Shown: piece by piece, positions 31,301 through 40,148 of the stretch | Numbering within the stretch: position 1 is the stretch's first letter | Layout: every line of letters begins with the position of its first letter | Origin: Ceratopteris richardii | Taxonomy: Eukaryota > Streptophyta > Polypodiopsida > Polypodiales > Pteridaceae | Direction of reading: 5' to 3' | Assembly: GCA_020310875.1 (NCBI GenBank) | Contig: CM035407.1 | Coordinates: 197,850,392-197,914,391 of the forward strand | DNA length: 64,000 nt | Translations under genes and position numbers: made by a program | Notes under the pieces: generated by a model | The model's database searches: none | Told to the model about the DNA's origin: nothing | The model's input: the letters and a program-made list of their open reading frames with translations, nothing else

Positions 31301-33410
31301 TTTTATTTGCAGGCCCGAAGGTTAGGACTGGTACCAACTTATTTGCCCATTTAGGAACAACTTCTAAATTGAACAGATAAGCATCGGGCAATTCATCAGA
31401 CACTCCTTGCGGTGGCTCTCCTGAAGTGATGCGAGAAAGATGGTCTGCCCTAAGATGGGTTCTACCTTTCCTGACAACAACTTCAAAGTCGTATTCCATT
31501 AGTAAGAGGAACCATCTTACTAAGCGGCCTGTATTGCAAGGTTTATTGACCAAATATAGTAAAGCTTGATGATCAGTGAAAAACTTGAACTTATTGGCCA
31601 ATAGATAGTGTCTAAACTTCTTCACAGCATATACCATACCTAGGCCTTCTCTTTCCGTTGTGGTATAATTTCGTTCAGCTGCATTTAGTTGCCTACTAGC
31701 ATATGCTATCGGCAAATCTAGGTTTCCTTCACCTGTGGGTTGTGCTAGCACACATCCTATTGCATGATTGGAGGCATCTACATGGACATGAAAGGGTTTG
31801 CTCCAATCCGGAGTAGTCAATATTGGTGCTGTGCACAAACGTCTCTTCAGCTCGTTGAAGGAAGTCTTGCATTCCTCGCTCCATTCAAAATTTGTTAACA
31901 ACCCATAAAGAGGTTTAGCTATGATGGCATACATGTGGATAAACCTACGGTAATATCCACAATGGCCCATAAAGGCTTGTACCTCTTTAACATTCCTTGG
32001 TCTGGGCAACTCTGCTATTGCTCTTACTTTGTCTTCATCTGTTGAAATTCCATTCTTAGAAACAATGTGACCTAAGATCTTACCTTGTCGTACCATAAAC
32101 ACACACTTCTCTGGATTCAGACACACTCGATAATCTCTACACTTGTTGAAGATTTGCCTGAGCTCAGGGATGTGGTAACATCTCTCTTGGGAATGAGCGC
32201 ACAGATCATCCACATATACTTCTAAGCTCTTTCGCAAGAACACATCCCTATATTCCCTTAATAGAGCTACAAGCTCTGCTTCTTCCTCTGCACTTAGGTC
32301 GTCTCCTATGTACGTACATCGCTCTTCGTTCCCTTCAATGGTCACTACAATTTTTTTGGTCTTTTCTTTATTATCATATGCTTCTCCTATAATGGCCTCT
32401 CTCTTAGGCATTCGTACCAAAATTTTCCGGTCTTCCACTTCATATTTCTTGAAATTTTCTGGTACTTCAAACAATGATTCTTCCTCTTCTTGTCTCGCTG
32501 CTTTTCTTTTCTTTTTCTTTTGACCTCCTTCACTTCCTTTCTTTGAACTTATCGTTTTAATACTCGCAAGGGGTTCTTCTTCCTTTTGGGTTAACACTCC
32601 TAGGTCTTCTAAGTAGTGTTCCTCTGAGTCAAAGTATGTATCCATCACAATGGATTCTAGATCATCGTTATCCTCTTCTTCTTCTATGAACTCACTAGGA
32701 TCACACTCTTCCAACAAGGGCTGACACATGAACACTGAAATGTCATAACCCTCCTCATCACAATGGGGTGTCCATTGTTCCTCATTAACTGCAATGTCCA
32801 TGGTACCTAGGATTTCTGCCCAACCATGAGGCTCAAATTCCTCATCTGGAAATATCATTGGTGTATAGGTTGGGTCTTTTATCGGTCTATCTCCTGGGGG
32901 AGTTCCTTCTTCTCTCGCTTTTAGGCGCTTTTCCTCTTCCTCCGCGACCTTGCACATCCACAAGTGAGTATCTTCGTGCAGCCAGGATGGTTCAAGTGAA
33001 CTTCCTGAATGCACGGAGATAGAATCTTCTTTTGCTTTGTGGATAGGATTCCACTGTAGGGGTGGTACATCTCTGAAGGTGTAATCCTTCAGATTGACCT
33101 TGGTGGTGACCCCTAAGTGCTGTAAGTACAAGGAGTTGGTTCCCCAATCCTGTACTATTTGCAATTGTCGTAGGAAAGGTCTTCCTAGGATCATCTCGTA
33201 AACATTATTCTTCTCAAAGTCACATATAGCAAATGTATGTTCAAACTCTACACCACAAGTGGTTAGAGTTATCCCTTCAAGCAATCCGAGAGGCCTTTCA
33301 AAATGACCATCTGCCATTTGAAGTTTCATCCTCGTTGGTCTTAAGGTGGGTTTGCCCCATCGCTTCCACAAGGAAGTGGTCGCAATAGCAACACCAGCAC
33401 CCGAATCCAC
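28389..33410 (-). CDS. Pol of element C: PR1, RT remnant, RNase H, double H2C2, integrase, GPY/F-like, PR2, W-motif tail
   Basis: A 1,673-codon frame. PR1: DSGAGVAIATT (start) and MILGRPF near residue 75. Acidic linker to about 385. RT: DVF is followed directly by LRKSLEVYVDDLC, so about 172 codons are deleted in frame, including motif A. RNase H: HVDASNHAIG near 546. First H2C2 near 746..792 and second near 875..920, both H-X6-H-X30-C-X2-C. Integrase core from about 948 (TDYLTKW, SDRGTHF). Post-integrase module KRGYGPM. PR2 near 1323 (LIDSGAATSAV, LILGQDWIYD). Tail: QIWIRK, SIWVPKR, QIWVPKA, WKWVPKR, KVWRIK between about 1514 and 1660. The upstream stop (TAA 33450..33452, a Tyr position in B) separates it from gag; the frame is the same. 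Confidence 0.9.
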   Translation of the reverse strand: MDSGAGVAIATTSLWKRWGKPTLRPTRMKLQMADGHFERPLGLLEGITLTTCGVEFEHTFAICDFEKNNVYEMILGRPFLRQLQIVQDWGTNSLYLQHLGVTTKVNLKDYTFRDVPPLQWNPIHKAKEDSISVHSGSSLEPSWLHEDTHLWMCKVAEEEEKRLKAREEGTPPGDRPIKDPTYTPMIFPDEEFEPHGWAEILGTMDIAVNEEQWTPHCDEEGYDISVFMCQPLLEECDPSEFIEEEEDNDDLESIVMDTYFDSEEHYLEDLGVLTQKEEEPLASIKTISSKKGSEGGQKKKKRKAARQEEEESLFEVPENFKKYEVEDRKILVRMPKREAIIGEAYDNKEKTKKIVVTIEGNEERCTYIGDDLSAEEEAELVALLREYRDVFLRKSLEVYVDDLCAHSQERCYHIPELRQIFNKCRDYRVCLNPEKCVFMVRQGKILGHIVSKNGISTDEDKVRAIAELPRPRNVKEVQAFMGHCGYYRRFIHMYAIIAKPLYGLLTNFEWSEECKTSFNELKRRLCTAPILTTPDWSKPFHVHVDASNHAIGCVLAQPTGEGNLDLPIAYASRQLNAAERNYTTTEREGLGMVYAVKKFRHYLLANKFKFFTDHQALLYLVNKPCNTGRLVRWFLLLMEYDFEVVVRKGRTHLRADHLSRITSGEPPQGVSDELPDAYLFNLEVVPKWANKLVPVLTFGPANKNVKTSKEEIVKSLKYQILAGSMYKQDTEGVLACCVEDDEHASWLQQAHEGLLGNHYPKQRTLQNLKRLGVYWPSMDKEIQEWIHNCPVCQKRPPVEHATLYHVSLIPDWSAPLVEFMRSGTLPNQASLARKRSMEQEAQDYALVGDNLYRRGKDGYLRLCVHESDYLKVLETAHSGAAGGHFGPDRVIKTILFSGLWWPTLHMDAHSYVKSCDTCQRAQYPIRKDEMPLRPMMGGRAFSKWGIDFVGPINPPARNSHAEYIIVATDYLTKWVEVKATTKNDAQTTAKFLFENVFTRYGLPIELVSDRGTHFLNEVIENLLQEFMVTHKKSAPYHPQANGQAESTNKILCNVLTKLVNNKRSDWDKQLHHAVWAYRVAYKTVLNATPFQMVFGQNAVLPLDFLIPALRVAQEHEWNGHELSSRIFDLERLGETRLRAAAGIYAAKKRQKAYFDAHVKDKGLKAGDLVLVYTLKQHARKLEKRGYGPMIINRISTSGAVQLATLEGDVLPNYISGCRVKLYQEPLTEEMLSRLNTAKQRKEEEKRIREEAQAEALERIRRMKLRRQGRDQPVTDTQMSPGYHMAMCEASGERTHKIVDRRPFVTLEIGQRDSTTSVRALIDSGAATSAVRLSYCQQLQLEVKPIEAYLIGLGGVETPCMGEVDLPLYIQEVLMPVKVLVCEDEDLTEPLILGQDWIYDHAVNLNLRSGLLQAWVGQSRLTIELENQALKPIEQAPTPGPSRNPHEDNNDVLVQTSMVQRNVNLTEGPRAKMEFLTDPKKILNEQTEHHSTRKRPLIKRQERQPVQHRAPRGAKQIWIRKDGKPTTLIADAQGDKKRASPSRNEVKKPPRITPRHTISIWVPKRSMKATPNARQIWVPKACLQARSTSPSGTRMKQLSQALLANNSESDKIPTPLTVPTPINPRNVWKWVPKRSQIHHTLIPKSSPVLSSKSYDSSIKVWRIKLCTKPPDPIL

Positions 33411-33449
33411 AATTGCTTTGGTTGTGTAACCTTGATAGGTGATCGGAAG

Positions 33450-35177
33450 TTAAGTGTTACCTTCTTCACCTTCGCTCATGTCTCCTATCTTGTCGAGAGG
33501 TATCTCTGGTACTTTTTTCTTAGAGCCTACTTTTGGTGTATTGGATTCAAGTTCTGGAACCTGATCCTTCACATGATTCCAGAGCTCCGGTTTTGCCTTG
33601 AGCAGCTCCTCTACAGTGAGATGACATTGAACCTTAGTGTTCTTCACAACATCAGTGTTTCTTGGAATCACTGAGTCTTCATTTCTTACCAATATTGTGG
33701 GGGCTCTGATCTGGAGAGATTCAGATTCCCATGGGCCTGTGAAATGAGGCAACTCCTGTAAAGAATTAGATTCAAAATCTAATCTCTCATCCTCTTGTTG
33801 CTCTGTTTGATCTCCATAGGTAGACGGAATGTCTTGGGGAAATTGATCATGAAGATCATCAATCTCAGGAATAGGAGGGGAATTACCCTTCTCCTTGGCC
33901 CATTTCTCTTCTTGTATTTCCCGCAAGAACTCTTGAGAGTACTGTTGAATTGAAGGAGGTATTCCAGCATCCGTGGAATTAGGAACATAAGCTCCCTTTG
34001 GTGGTGAGCTTCCTCTTTCAACAACTGGTTGAGCCTGTGGAGGTAAAGAAACTTGTGATTTGTTTACCAACTGCTCTAATCTTTCTAGTAAGCCTTGGAA
34101 ATGCAAATCCGGCTTGACAGAGTTTGTCTGATAGAACTTTTGACTAGTCTCAAGTATAGCTTGAGCTTGTTCTACCATTTTCATGCACATTTTCATCCGT
34201 TCAATCTCTAAATCTGCTCTAGGGTAACTCTTGTCTAGGTTTGCAGCTGTTGGCCCTTCTTGAAGTCGAGCCTGGTAGGCCTTGAACATCATGTCCAAGC
34301 CTTCAGGAGTGGGGTCAGCTAATACTGATCCTACTCGGGGTGGTGGGTGGGTTACGAGGGGTGTATTAGAGGGTGGAGAAATGGAGGGTGATGGGGATGG
34401 TAGTGGTGGAAGTGTGTGGGAGTGCGGTTGAGATGTGATCTCTGTGATTTTTGCCTTGGTTTCTCTCACGCTTTCTTCAAGTTCGTTTATCTTTTTTGCC
34501 CATTGCCTCTTCATTCTTTCACGACTATCCTTCCAGGCGCTAGTTCTCTTTTTGGGTATGCTCTCTGTTTCACTCACCTCGGGGCTCTTTTCGGGACCAA
34601 CACCTTGGTGTTGTTGAAGTGCCTGGGCTCTTGTGATCACCTGCACAGGTGCAGTGGAAGTCACACTCCCTGTGGAGTCTACAACTAACCCAACAACATT
34701 GATAGGAGTGATTTTAGGCATGTTATTAGGGTTCTTCGGGCAATCTCGTAGGAGATGCTCTTTCCCGCAATCTTGACAGAAGCCCTGAATGGTTACTGGT
34801 TGAGGCTGTCTAGGGGTAGGCAGTGGACAATCACGTATAAGGTGATCTCCCTGACATCTGAAGCATGGTCCTCTAGGAAATGGAGGTCGTACCTGTCTAG
34901 GTTGAGGTCTAGGGTTGGGGTTTGTGTACATAACATTAGAATACTCAGGTTCCCCACTATTTTCACTTGGGTCCTCATAATAGTATGACTCGTTATGCTC
35001 GGGTGACTGCATGTAGTAAGCATGTGGGCTATCAATATGTGTGGAGTCAAAACTATGGTCACTTGGATCACTGTCTGATAGCAATGGGGTGACTGGAACT
35101 ATGGCTCTATTCGGATTTTCTTCAGTAGATGCATATTTCACTGGGATCACATTGGTTGGAGCAGGGGGTTGCTGCAC
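33450..35177 (-). CDS. Gag C-terminal half and gag-PR linker of element C
   Basis: 575 codons in the gag frame after an internal TAG. It includes zinc knuckles CFRCQGDHLIRDC and CQDCGKEHLLRDC (C-X2-C-X3-H-X4-C), a basic segment (KKRTSAWKDSRERMKRQ), a Pro/Ser linker, a helical segment (LLERLEQLVNK), and the gag-PR linker (LTVEELLKAKPELW). Residues before about 290 are closest to element A; residues after that are nearly identical to element B, with the switch near 34290..34340. Confidence 0.86.
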   Translation of the reverse strand: MQQPPAPTNVIPVKYASTEENPNRAIVPVTPLLSDSDPSDHSFDSTHIDSPHAYYMQSPEHNESYYYEDPSENSGEPEYSNVMYTNPNPRPQPRQVRPPFPRGPCFRCQGDHLIRDCPLPTPRQPQPVTIQGFCQDCGKEHLLRDCPKNPNNMPKITPINVVGLVVDSTGSVTSTAPVQVITRAQALQQHQGVGPEKSPEVSETESIPKKRTSAWKDSRERMKRQWAKKINELEESVRETKAKITEITSQPHSHTLPPLPSPSPSISPPSNTPLVTHPPPRVGSVLADPTPEGLDMMFKAYQARLQEGPTAANLDKSYPRADLEIERMKMCMKMVEQAQAILETSQKFYQTNSVKPDLHFQGLLERLEQLVNKSQVSLPPQAQPVVERGSSPPKGAYVPNSTDAGIPPSIQQYSQEFLREIQEEKWAKEKGNSPPIPEIDDLHDQFPQDIPSTYGDQTEQQEDERLDFESNSLQELPHFTGPWESESLQIRAPTILVRNEDSVIPRNTDVVKNTKVQCHLTVEELLKAKPELWNHVKDQVPELESNTPKVGSKKKVPEIPLDKIGDMSEGEEGNT

Positions 35178-37127
35178 TAGGACTGGTTGAGGTCTCTGCT
35201 GCCCTTGATAAGGTGGCTGATAAGTTTGTTGTGGTCTGTTGTATTGTGGTGATGGGTACTGATTCTGGTACCTACCATGTTGTGGATATGGCTAAGGATA
35301 ATTTTGCCTAACAGTTTGTTTGTTATATGGGCAGTCTTGTGCCGTGTGATTGGTGTACCTGCGCTCTATGGTGCAGTACTGGCTACTAGGATTCACCTGA
35401 GGTTGGGCCATAATGGGGCATACACTTGCCATATGTTCACCGCCACAATTGTAACACCGCTTAACTGGGGCAAATCTTGGAATTTTCTTGCTAGAGACAC
35501 CTAGTTTTTGGGCTACCTTCTCTGCAAGTTCCTCGATGGATGTGGATTGACCAGATGTCATGTTACTAGAGCTATCAGAATCCTTATAGATTTTTGATAG
35601 TTCTAATTCCTCACCTAGATTGTCCTCAATGTCTATGCACATGCGCACGCACTCCTCTATCGTTCTAGGGTCCTTCAGGTACACATATGACCTGAGCTTA
35701 GTGCTCAACAATCCGTCTAGGAACAAGGCCACTTGTTTGGCTGGTGTGGGTAACTCCGGCATAGGGCATCTCTCCAGGTACTGTCTAAATCTTCTTCCAG
35801 CTAGTCTGACCGTCTCTTGAGGTGTTTGTTTGAAGCTATGAATTAGTGAGGAGGTGTTATGCTTGATTCCACTCTTAGAAAACTCAACAATAAATGCCTC
35901 TAAGAGTTGGTCTATGTTTCTGAAATGCCTCTCATTCAGTGGTTGGAACCACGTAAGGGCAGTGTTCCTAAGGGTTAGACCGAAAGCATTATATTGTGTG
36001 AATAGGTCCTCCACCTGTTCAGCTTTCAACACTTGTCGAAATTCTGCCACATGGTCATAAGGGTCTCCCGTGCCATCGAAATAATTCTTCATGGACTTCA
36101 CCAGTTGAGTTGGTCGCAGGGTCCTAGTGTGTTCTCTCGGCCTTGGCAAAGGAAAATCATCAATGTCCCTGTGATTCCATGGGGTTCTATGTCTCTCAGG
36201 TTCCACTCTATTCCTTTCTGTTCCCGTTCTTTCTCTTCCCGGGGAGTTGGCGAAACTTACCTCAGGTTTGTCTCTACTTCTATCTCTCTGAGCCCCATGA
36301 GCTTGGGAGGTCCCAGCTCCTTGGTGACCAAAGGACACAGTAGACCTTGGTTGGGGAAAAACAAATTCTCCCTTCCATGTGTAGGCATGTCTGCCAAGCT
36401 CAGTGACCACGAAGATTCTCTCTGATGCATTGTCTAGGTAGGTTACTTGACCTGGGCTATCAGGGTCTTTAAACTCATAGATTGTGAGGGCACTCACTTC
36501 CTGAGATTGAGGAGATTTATATCTCCAAAAAACCTCATCGGTTTCGCGGTTTAAAAGCAGATCTATGCTTTTATTATCCTGTGGAATCCACTCTGGAGTC
36601 ATGATTCTGGTCAAGACAGATTTACCACGGGGAGTTCTTGGCTCTCTCTCTAAGTTCCCTTGCTCTATATCACCCATGTCGGTCTCCGCAATCACATTTC
36701 CAAACTCATCAGTTCTATCAGGGAGAGTGGTGATTACATATATAGTCCCCTCTTTATCTAGGTATGCTCCATTCTCAAACTTGACTACCGGGTGGGCTAA
36801 TCCATGGGGTTGATCGGGGTTCTTAATCTGGACCACCGATCTTCTCAGTCCGTCTTCGTAGATGCGAGCACCTAGACGATTCGTCCTGATGTATTCCAGT
36901 TGAGTCTTGTAAGGTCCCTCTGGCTTTTCTAGATAAGCCAACCCTGAACTACCTACTGGTCTCTCCATGTGATAGGACATCTCAGAATCACTTGTTTCTG
37001 ATCTGGGAATGTATGGATAATCACTCAACTGCTGGGCCCAAGACCTGGCAGTGTGATTGACACTAGCTTCAGAAGATCTGAGGCTCTGTTTGTCTCGGCC
37101 TAAGTGTCTGCCTGATCTAAGGTTCAT
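35178..37127 (-). CDS. Gag N-terminal and capsid region of element C
   Basis: Starts at ATG 37127 (MNLRSGRHLGRDKQS) and runs 611 codons to TAG 35292..35294, where A and B continue. The N-terminal third has a conserved non-capsid domain (YIRTNRLGARIYEDGLRR, LPDRTDEFGNVI). The capsid-like retrotransposon gag domain is at about residues 335 to 480 (FDGTGDPYDHVAEF, ALTWFQPL, RFRQYLERCP). The knuckle CYNCGGEHMASVC is near residue 563. Expected to form the virus-like particle shell and bind RNA. Confidence 0.88.
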
Positions 37128-38033
37128 AAGCCTGATTTATTTATCCCCTGGAACCCAAGCACACTCTCGTTGCAGGTTGATTTTGCACCAATCACTTTGT
37201 TCTTTTTAGTTGAATATTATGTTTATGGTCTTGTCTGAAATCGCGTCGTCAGGAGTACTTAAGTGAATTTCCGCACTTGATAAGTGATCGACTCCAGTTT
37301 ACCTTTTGTCCTTTAGGGTTTTCGCACTTAAGACCTATTTACTTCTTGCACTTTGTTGATTAATATTCTTGGACTTGATTCGTGCCTACGTTGCCCTAAT
37401 TAATTACCACACCTAAGTCGTACTTAGCCTAGGCTAGGAATTGACAAAGGAGGGTTGAGAGATCTTCCAACCTCAATTAGTTGCTTGACCAGACTGCTAC
37501 ACAAGCCCAGGAAGCCTTCTCCCAAGCTTGGTACTCACCCTTGCTAGCTTGCTTTGGATTGCCTTGAGCGCGCACAAAGTTCCTGCAAAAGCACACCTGT
37601 TAGTATAGCTCTATTGCCACAAGTAATTGAAAGACACACTTCAATAATTTCAGCCCCCTTGGAGTATTTCACTGTACCCCCTGAATCTGAGAACCACTTA
37701 GTTCCACCTAAAGGTCAACTTAAAAATGCATGTTCTAAAACTCCGCGTATGATTCTTACAAAAACCAGTCGAGGTCCACGTGGGATTCTCAACGAGCTTT
37801 CCAACGAGACCAAAATCTCATCAATCGGAGTTCGTATGGTCAAGTTATGACCATTCAGGCACTAAAGGGTCAAAACAGGCACTCAGGGTTCAGGAGATCC
37901 CTCTCTGGTTTCTAGGCCTTTTGCCCACTTCCAAGGTTCTAAAGTTATACCAAGGTGCCTAAAATTAAGCTCAACTACCCTTCCAATCACTAAAAAAATT
38001 AACCCTAAATTTTCATGCGTTAAAAGCCGTGTA
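37128..38033 (-). other. Leader of element C between gag and array
   Basis: Non-coding, with two blocks shared with element A: one around CGTCGTCAGGA and CCGCACTTGA (37225..37290, compare 40268..40305), and one around CGAGCTTTCCAAC (37791..37803) with TATG and AGGGTCAAAACAGG (compare B near 19546..19632 and A near 40779..40860). Confidence 0.6.
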
Positions 38034-38905
38034 TCGCGATAGGTCGGGTCGAGGTGTCGCGATAGGTCGAAGTGTCGCGATAGGTCGGGGTGTCGCGATA
38101 GCTCGTGAAGTGTCGCGATAGGTCGGGGTGTCGCGATAGCTCGTGAGGTGTCGCGATAGGTCGAAGTGTCGCGATAGCTCGTGAGGTGTCGCGATAGGTC
38201 GAAGTGTCGCGATAGGTCGGGGTGTCGCGATAGCTCGTGAAGTGTCGCGATAGCTCGTGAAGTGTCGCGATAGGTCGGGGTGTCGCGATAGCTCGTGAGG
38301 TGTCGCGATAGCTCGTGAGGTGTCACGATAGGTCGAAGTGTCGCGATAGGTCGGGGTGTCGCGATAGCTCGTGAAGTGTCGCGATAGGTCGGGGTGTCGC
38401 GATAGCTCGTGAAGTGTCGCGATAGGTCGAAGTGTCGCGATAGGTCGGGGTGTCGCGATAGCTCGTGAAGTGTCGCGATAGCTCGTGAAGTGTCGCGATA
38501 GGTCGGGGTGTCGCGATAGCTCGTGAGGTGTCGCGATAGGTCGGGGTGTCGCGATAGCTCGTGAAGTGTCGCGATAGGTCGAAGTGTCGCGATAGGTCGG
38601 GGTGTCGCGATAGCTCGTGAAGTGTCGCGATAGCTCGTGAAGTGTCGTGATAGGTCGGGGTGTCGCGATAGCTCGTGAAGTGTCGCGATAGGTCGGGGTG
38701 TCGCGATAGCTCGTGAAGTGTCGCGATAGGTCGGGGTGTCGCGATAGCTCGTGAGGTGTCGCGATACCTCGAGGTGTCGCGATAGCTCGGGATATGGTGA
38801 ATTTTTCTGTTCTATCTAGTGATCCTGGGAGCTCTAGGCCTGCGCAGTGTCGTGGTGCACTCAGAATCGTGATTGGGTGAAATTTTCGGAGTGTCGCGAT
38901 AGCTC
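38034..38905. repeat. Leader repeat array of element C (TGTCGCGATAGSTCG type)
   Basis: About 39 exact TCGCGATA cores plus two one-base variants, in interleaved units of 18 and 20 bp: TGTCGCGATAGGTCGAAG, TGTCGCGATAGGTCGGGG and TGTCGCGATAGCTCGTGAAG. The unit types alternate in repeating higher-order patterns. It sits between the candidate donor (39206) and gag. Confidence 0.95.
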
Positions 38906-39198
38906 GAGCTCAACGCCTCGGGGACTGTGCAGACAATTTCTGTACCTGCTGAGCTTGCTGGAGATGATGATGGAGCTGCCACCTGCAAGAAACATGCAAA
39001 AAACACACAAAGACAAGCACGCACAATCGCTCTCTCTCAAACTCGCACACAACAAATGAGGGAATGATAGGGAAGAGGGGATATGTAGTGGAGAAGGAGG
39101 TGGAGGTGGAAATGGAGAATGAGGTGAAGATGAAGATGGAGATGGAAAAAAAAATCAGAAATTTACCTACTACTTACCATTCCAACGCGTCCTCTCTA

Positions 39199-39251
39199 CG
39201 TCTTACCATCACACGCTCGTCCTCAAAGCTCGATCCCCGGCAACGGCGCCA
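39199..39251 (-). promoter_or_regulatory. PBS (tRNA-Asp) and candidate splice donor of element C
   Basis: The PBS at 39230..39251 matches 22 bases of the tRNA-Asp 3' end (gatccccggcaacggcgcca plus two more) and is five bases from the LTR. The donor-like TGATG|GTAAGACG has GT at 39206/39205. A second donor-like TG|GTAAGTAG is near 39177. Confidence 0.82.
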
Positions 39252-39256
39252 AAATT

Positions 39257-39839
39257 TGGTGTAGCTCAGCGATGAGTAGCACCTCCTTTAATGTCAATCC
39301 GGGGAGACGTGAGGATGGTATGAAGACCACGAGCAAGTGGAAGCACAAGTGCGTGAGTGAGAAGCACACAAGCATGCACACACATACACGCACACGCGCA
39401 CACACGGCAAGAACAAAGAGAGTAAGACAATGGAATCACTTCTATTGCAACAAAGTTCTCATACAAGCTCAAACTACAAGAAGCTAACCCAAAAATGAGC
39501 TCTCTAGCTCTATTTATAGTTTTTGACTAGCTTTTGGCCCTGTCCAGACCTAGTGTCCAGCCTAGTTAAAAATTAGGTTCCAGGGCTTATTTGAGGGCTC
39601 AAACGAGATCTAAAAATTATGAAAATTGGCAGGCAACTACTTCTAAGGCTCCCCAAGCTCGAGGACTCCTCGGCTTGTACAAAATGGAGCTACAAAAAGG
39701 TGAAATGATATTTACAAGGGTTTTTTGTGATGAGACTCACTTAAAAATGATGTAAGGGTTTTGAAAAAAAATGAAGGGTTGCCTTAGTGCTAGATCTGCA
39801 TGTGTGTCCATACTTGCTTCTTCCCGTATACTGTCAACA
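39257..39839 (-). repeat. 5' LTR of element C
   Basis: 583 bp, TATA-like box at 39510..39519; three substitutions from the left LTR by eye. Followed by TSD GTTTT (39840..39844). Confidence 0.95.
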
Positions 39840-40148
39840 GTTTTTTATTTGGACCACAGATCTTCCTAGGCCATCCTCATAGATGCTAGCACCTAATCGG
39901 TTGGTCCTAAGGTATTCCAGCTGTGTCTTGTAGGGGCCTTCCACCCTATGCAAATATGGCACACCTGAACTACCTGTAGGTCTTTCCATACCGTGGGACA
40001 TCTCTGACTCACTAGTTTCAGAGCTAGGGTAGTGCGAATAATGGCTCAACTACTGGGCCCAAGACCTAGCAGTGTGATTAACACTAGCCTCTGAAGACCT
40101 AAAACTTTGTCTATCCCTCCCTAGATATTGTCCTGATCTAAGGTTCAT
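39840..40148 (-). pseudogene. N-terminal gag of element A, right of insertion C
   Basis: Starts at ATG 40148, as in B and C (plus-strand aggttcat). A TAG at 40050..40052 replaces a Gln codon (CAG in C) after SWAQ. It continues with SETSESEMSHGMERP and YKTQLEYLRTNRLGA to the junction with C; the frame resumes at 23301. Confidence 0.82.

Larger units (their letters stand above)
23302..39839 (-). mobile_element. Element C: near-complete, structurally informative Ty3/gypsy element
   Basis: The element is 16,538 bp with 583-bp LTRs (23302..23884 and 39257..39839) and a GTTTT target duplication (23297..23301 and 39840..39844), inserted in A gag. Only three LTR differences are seen by eye. Gag-pol occupies one frame, 37127 to 28389, with two nonsense changes and an in-frame RT deletion; ORF2 occupies 28158 to 23896 with a single TAA. 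It gives the clearest view of the A/B/C/E architecture. Confidence 0.95.

Noticed and set aside
37883-38326. Repetitive ORF (SRHPDLSRHFDL type) in the C leader
   Set aside because: A by-product of the 18/20-bp array; the corresponding arrays in A and B encode nothing similar.
38034-38905. CRISPR-like regular repeats
   Set aside because: Units of 18 to 20 bp are contiguous and the intervening bases are themselves repeated in a few versions; there are no unique spacers, and this is a plant retrotransposon leader.
39230-39251. Partial tRNA-Asp gene
   Set aside because: Only the 3' end including CCA is present, beside an LTR; nuclear tRNA genes do not encode CCA, so this is a primer-binding site.
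39223-39487. Small ORFs inside the LTRs of A, B and C
   Set aside because: They recur only because LTRs are repeated; no domain or codon-level conservation is evident.
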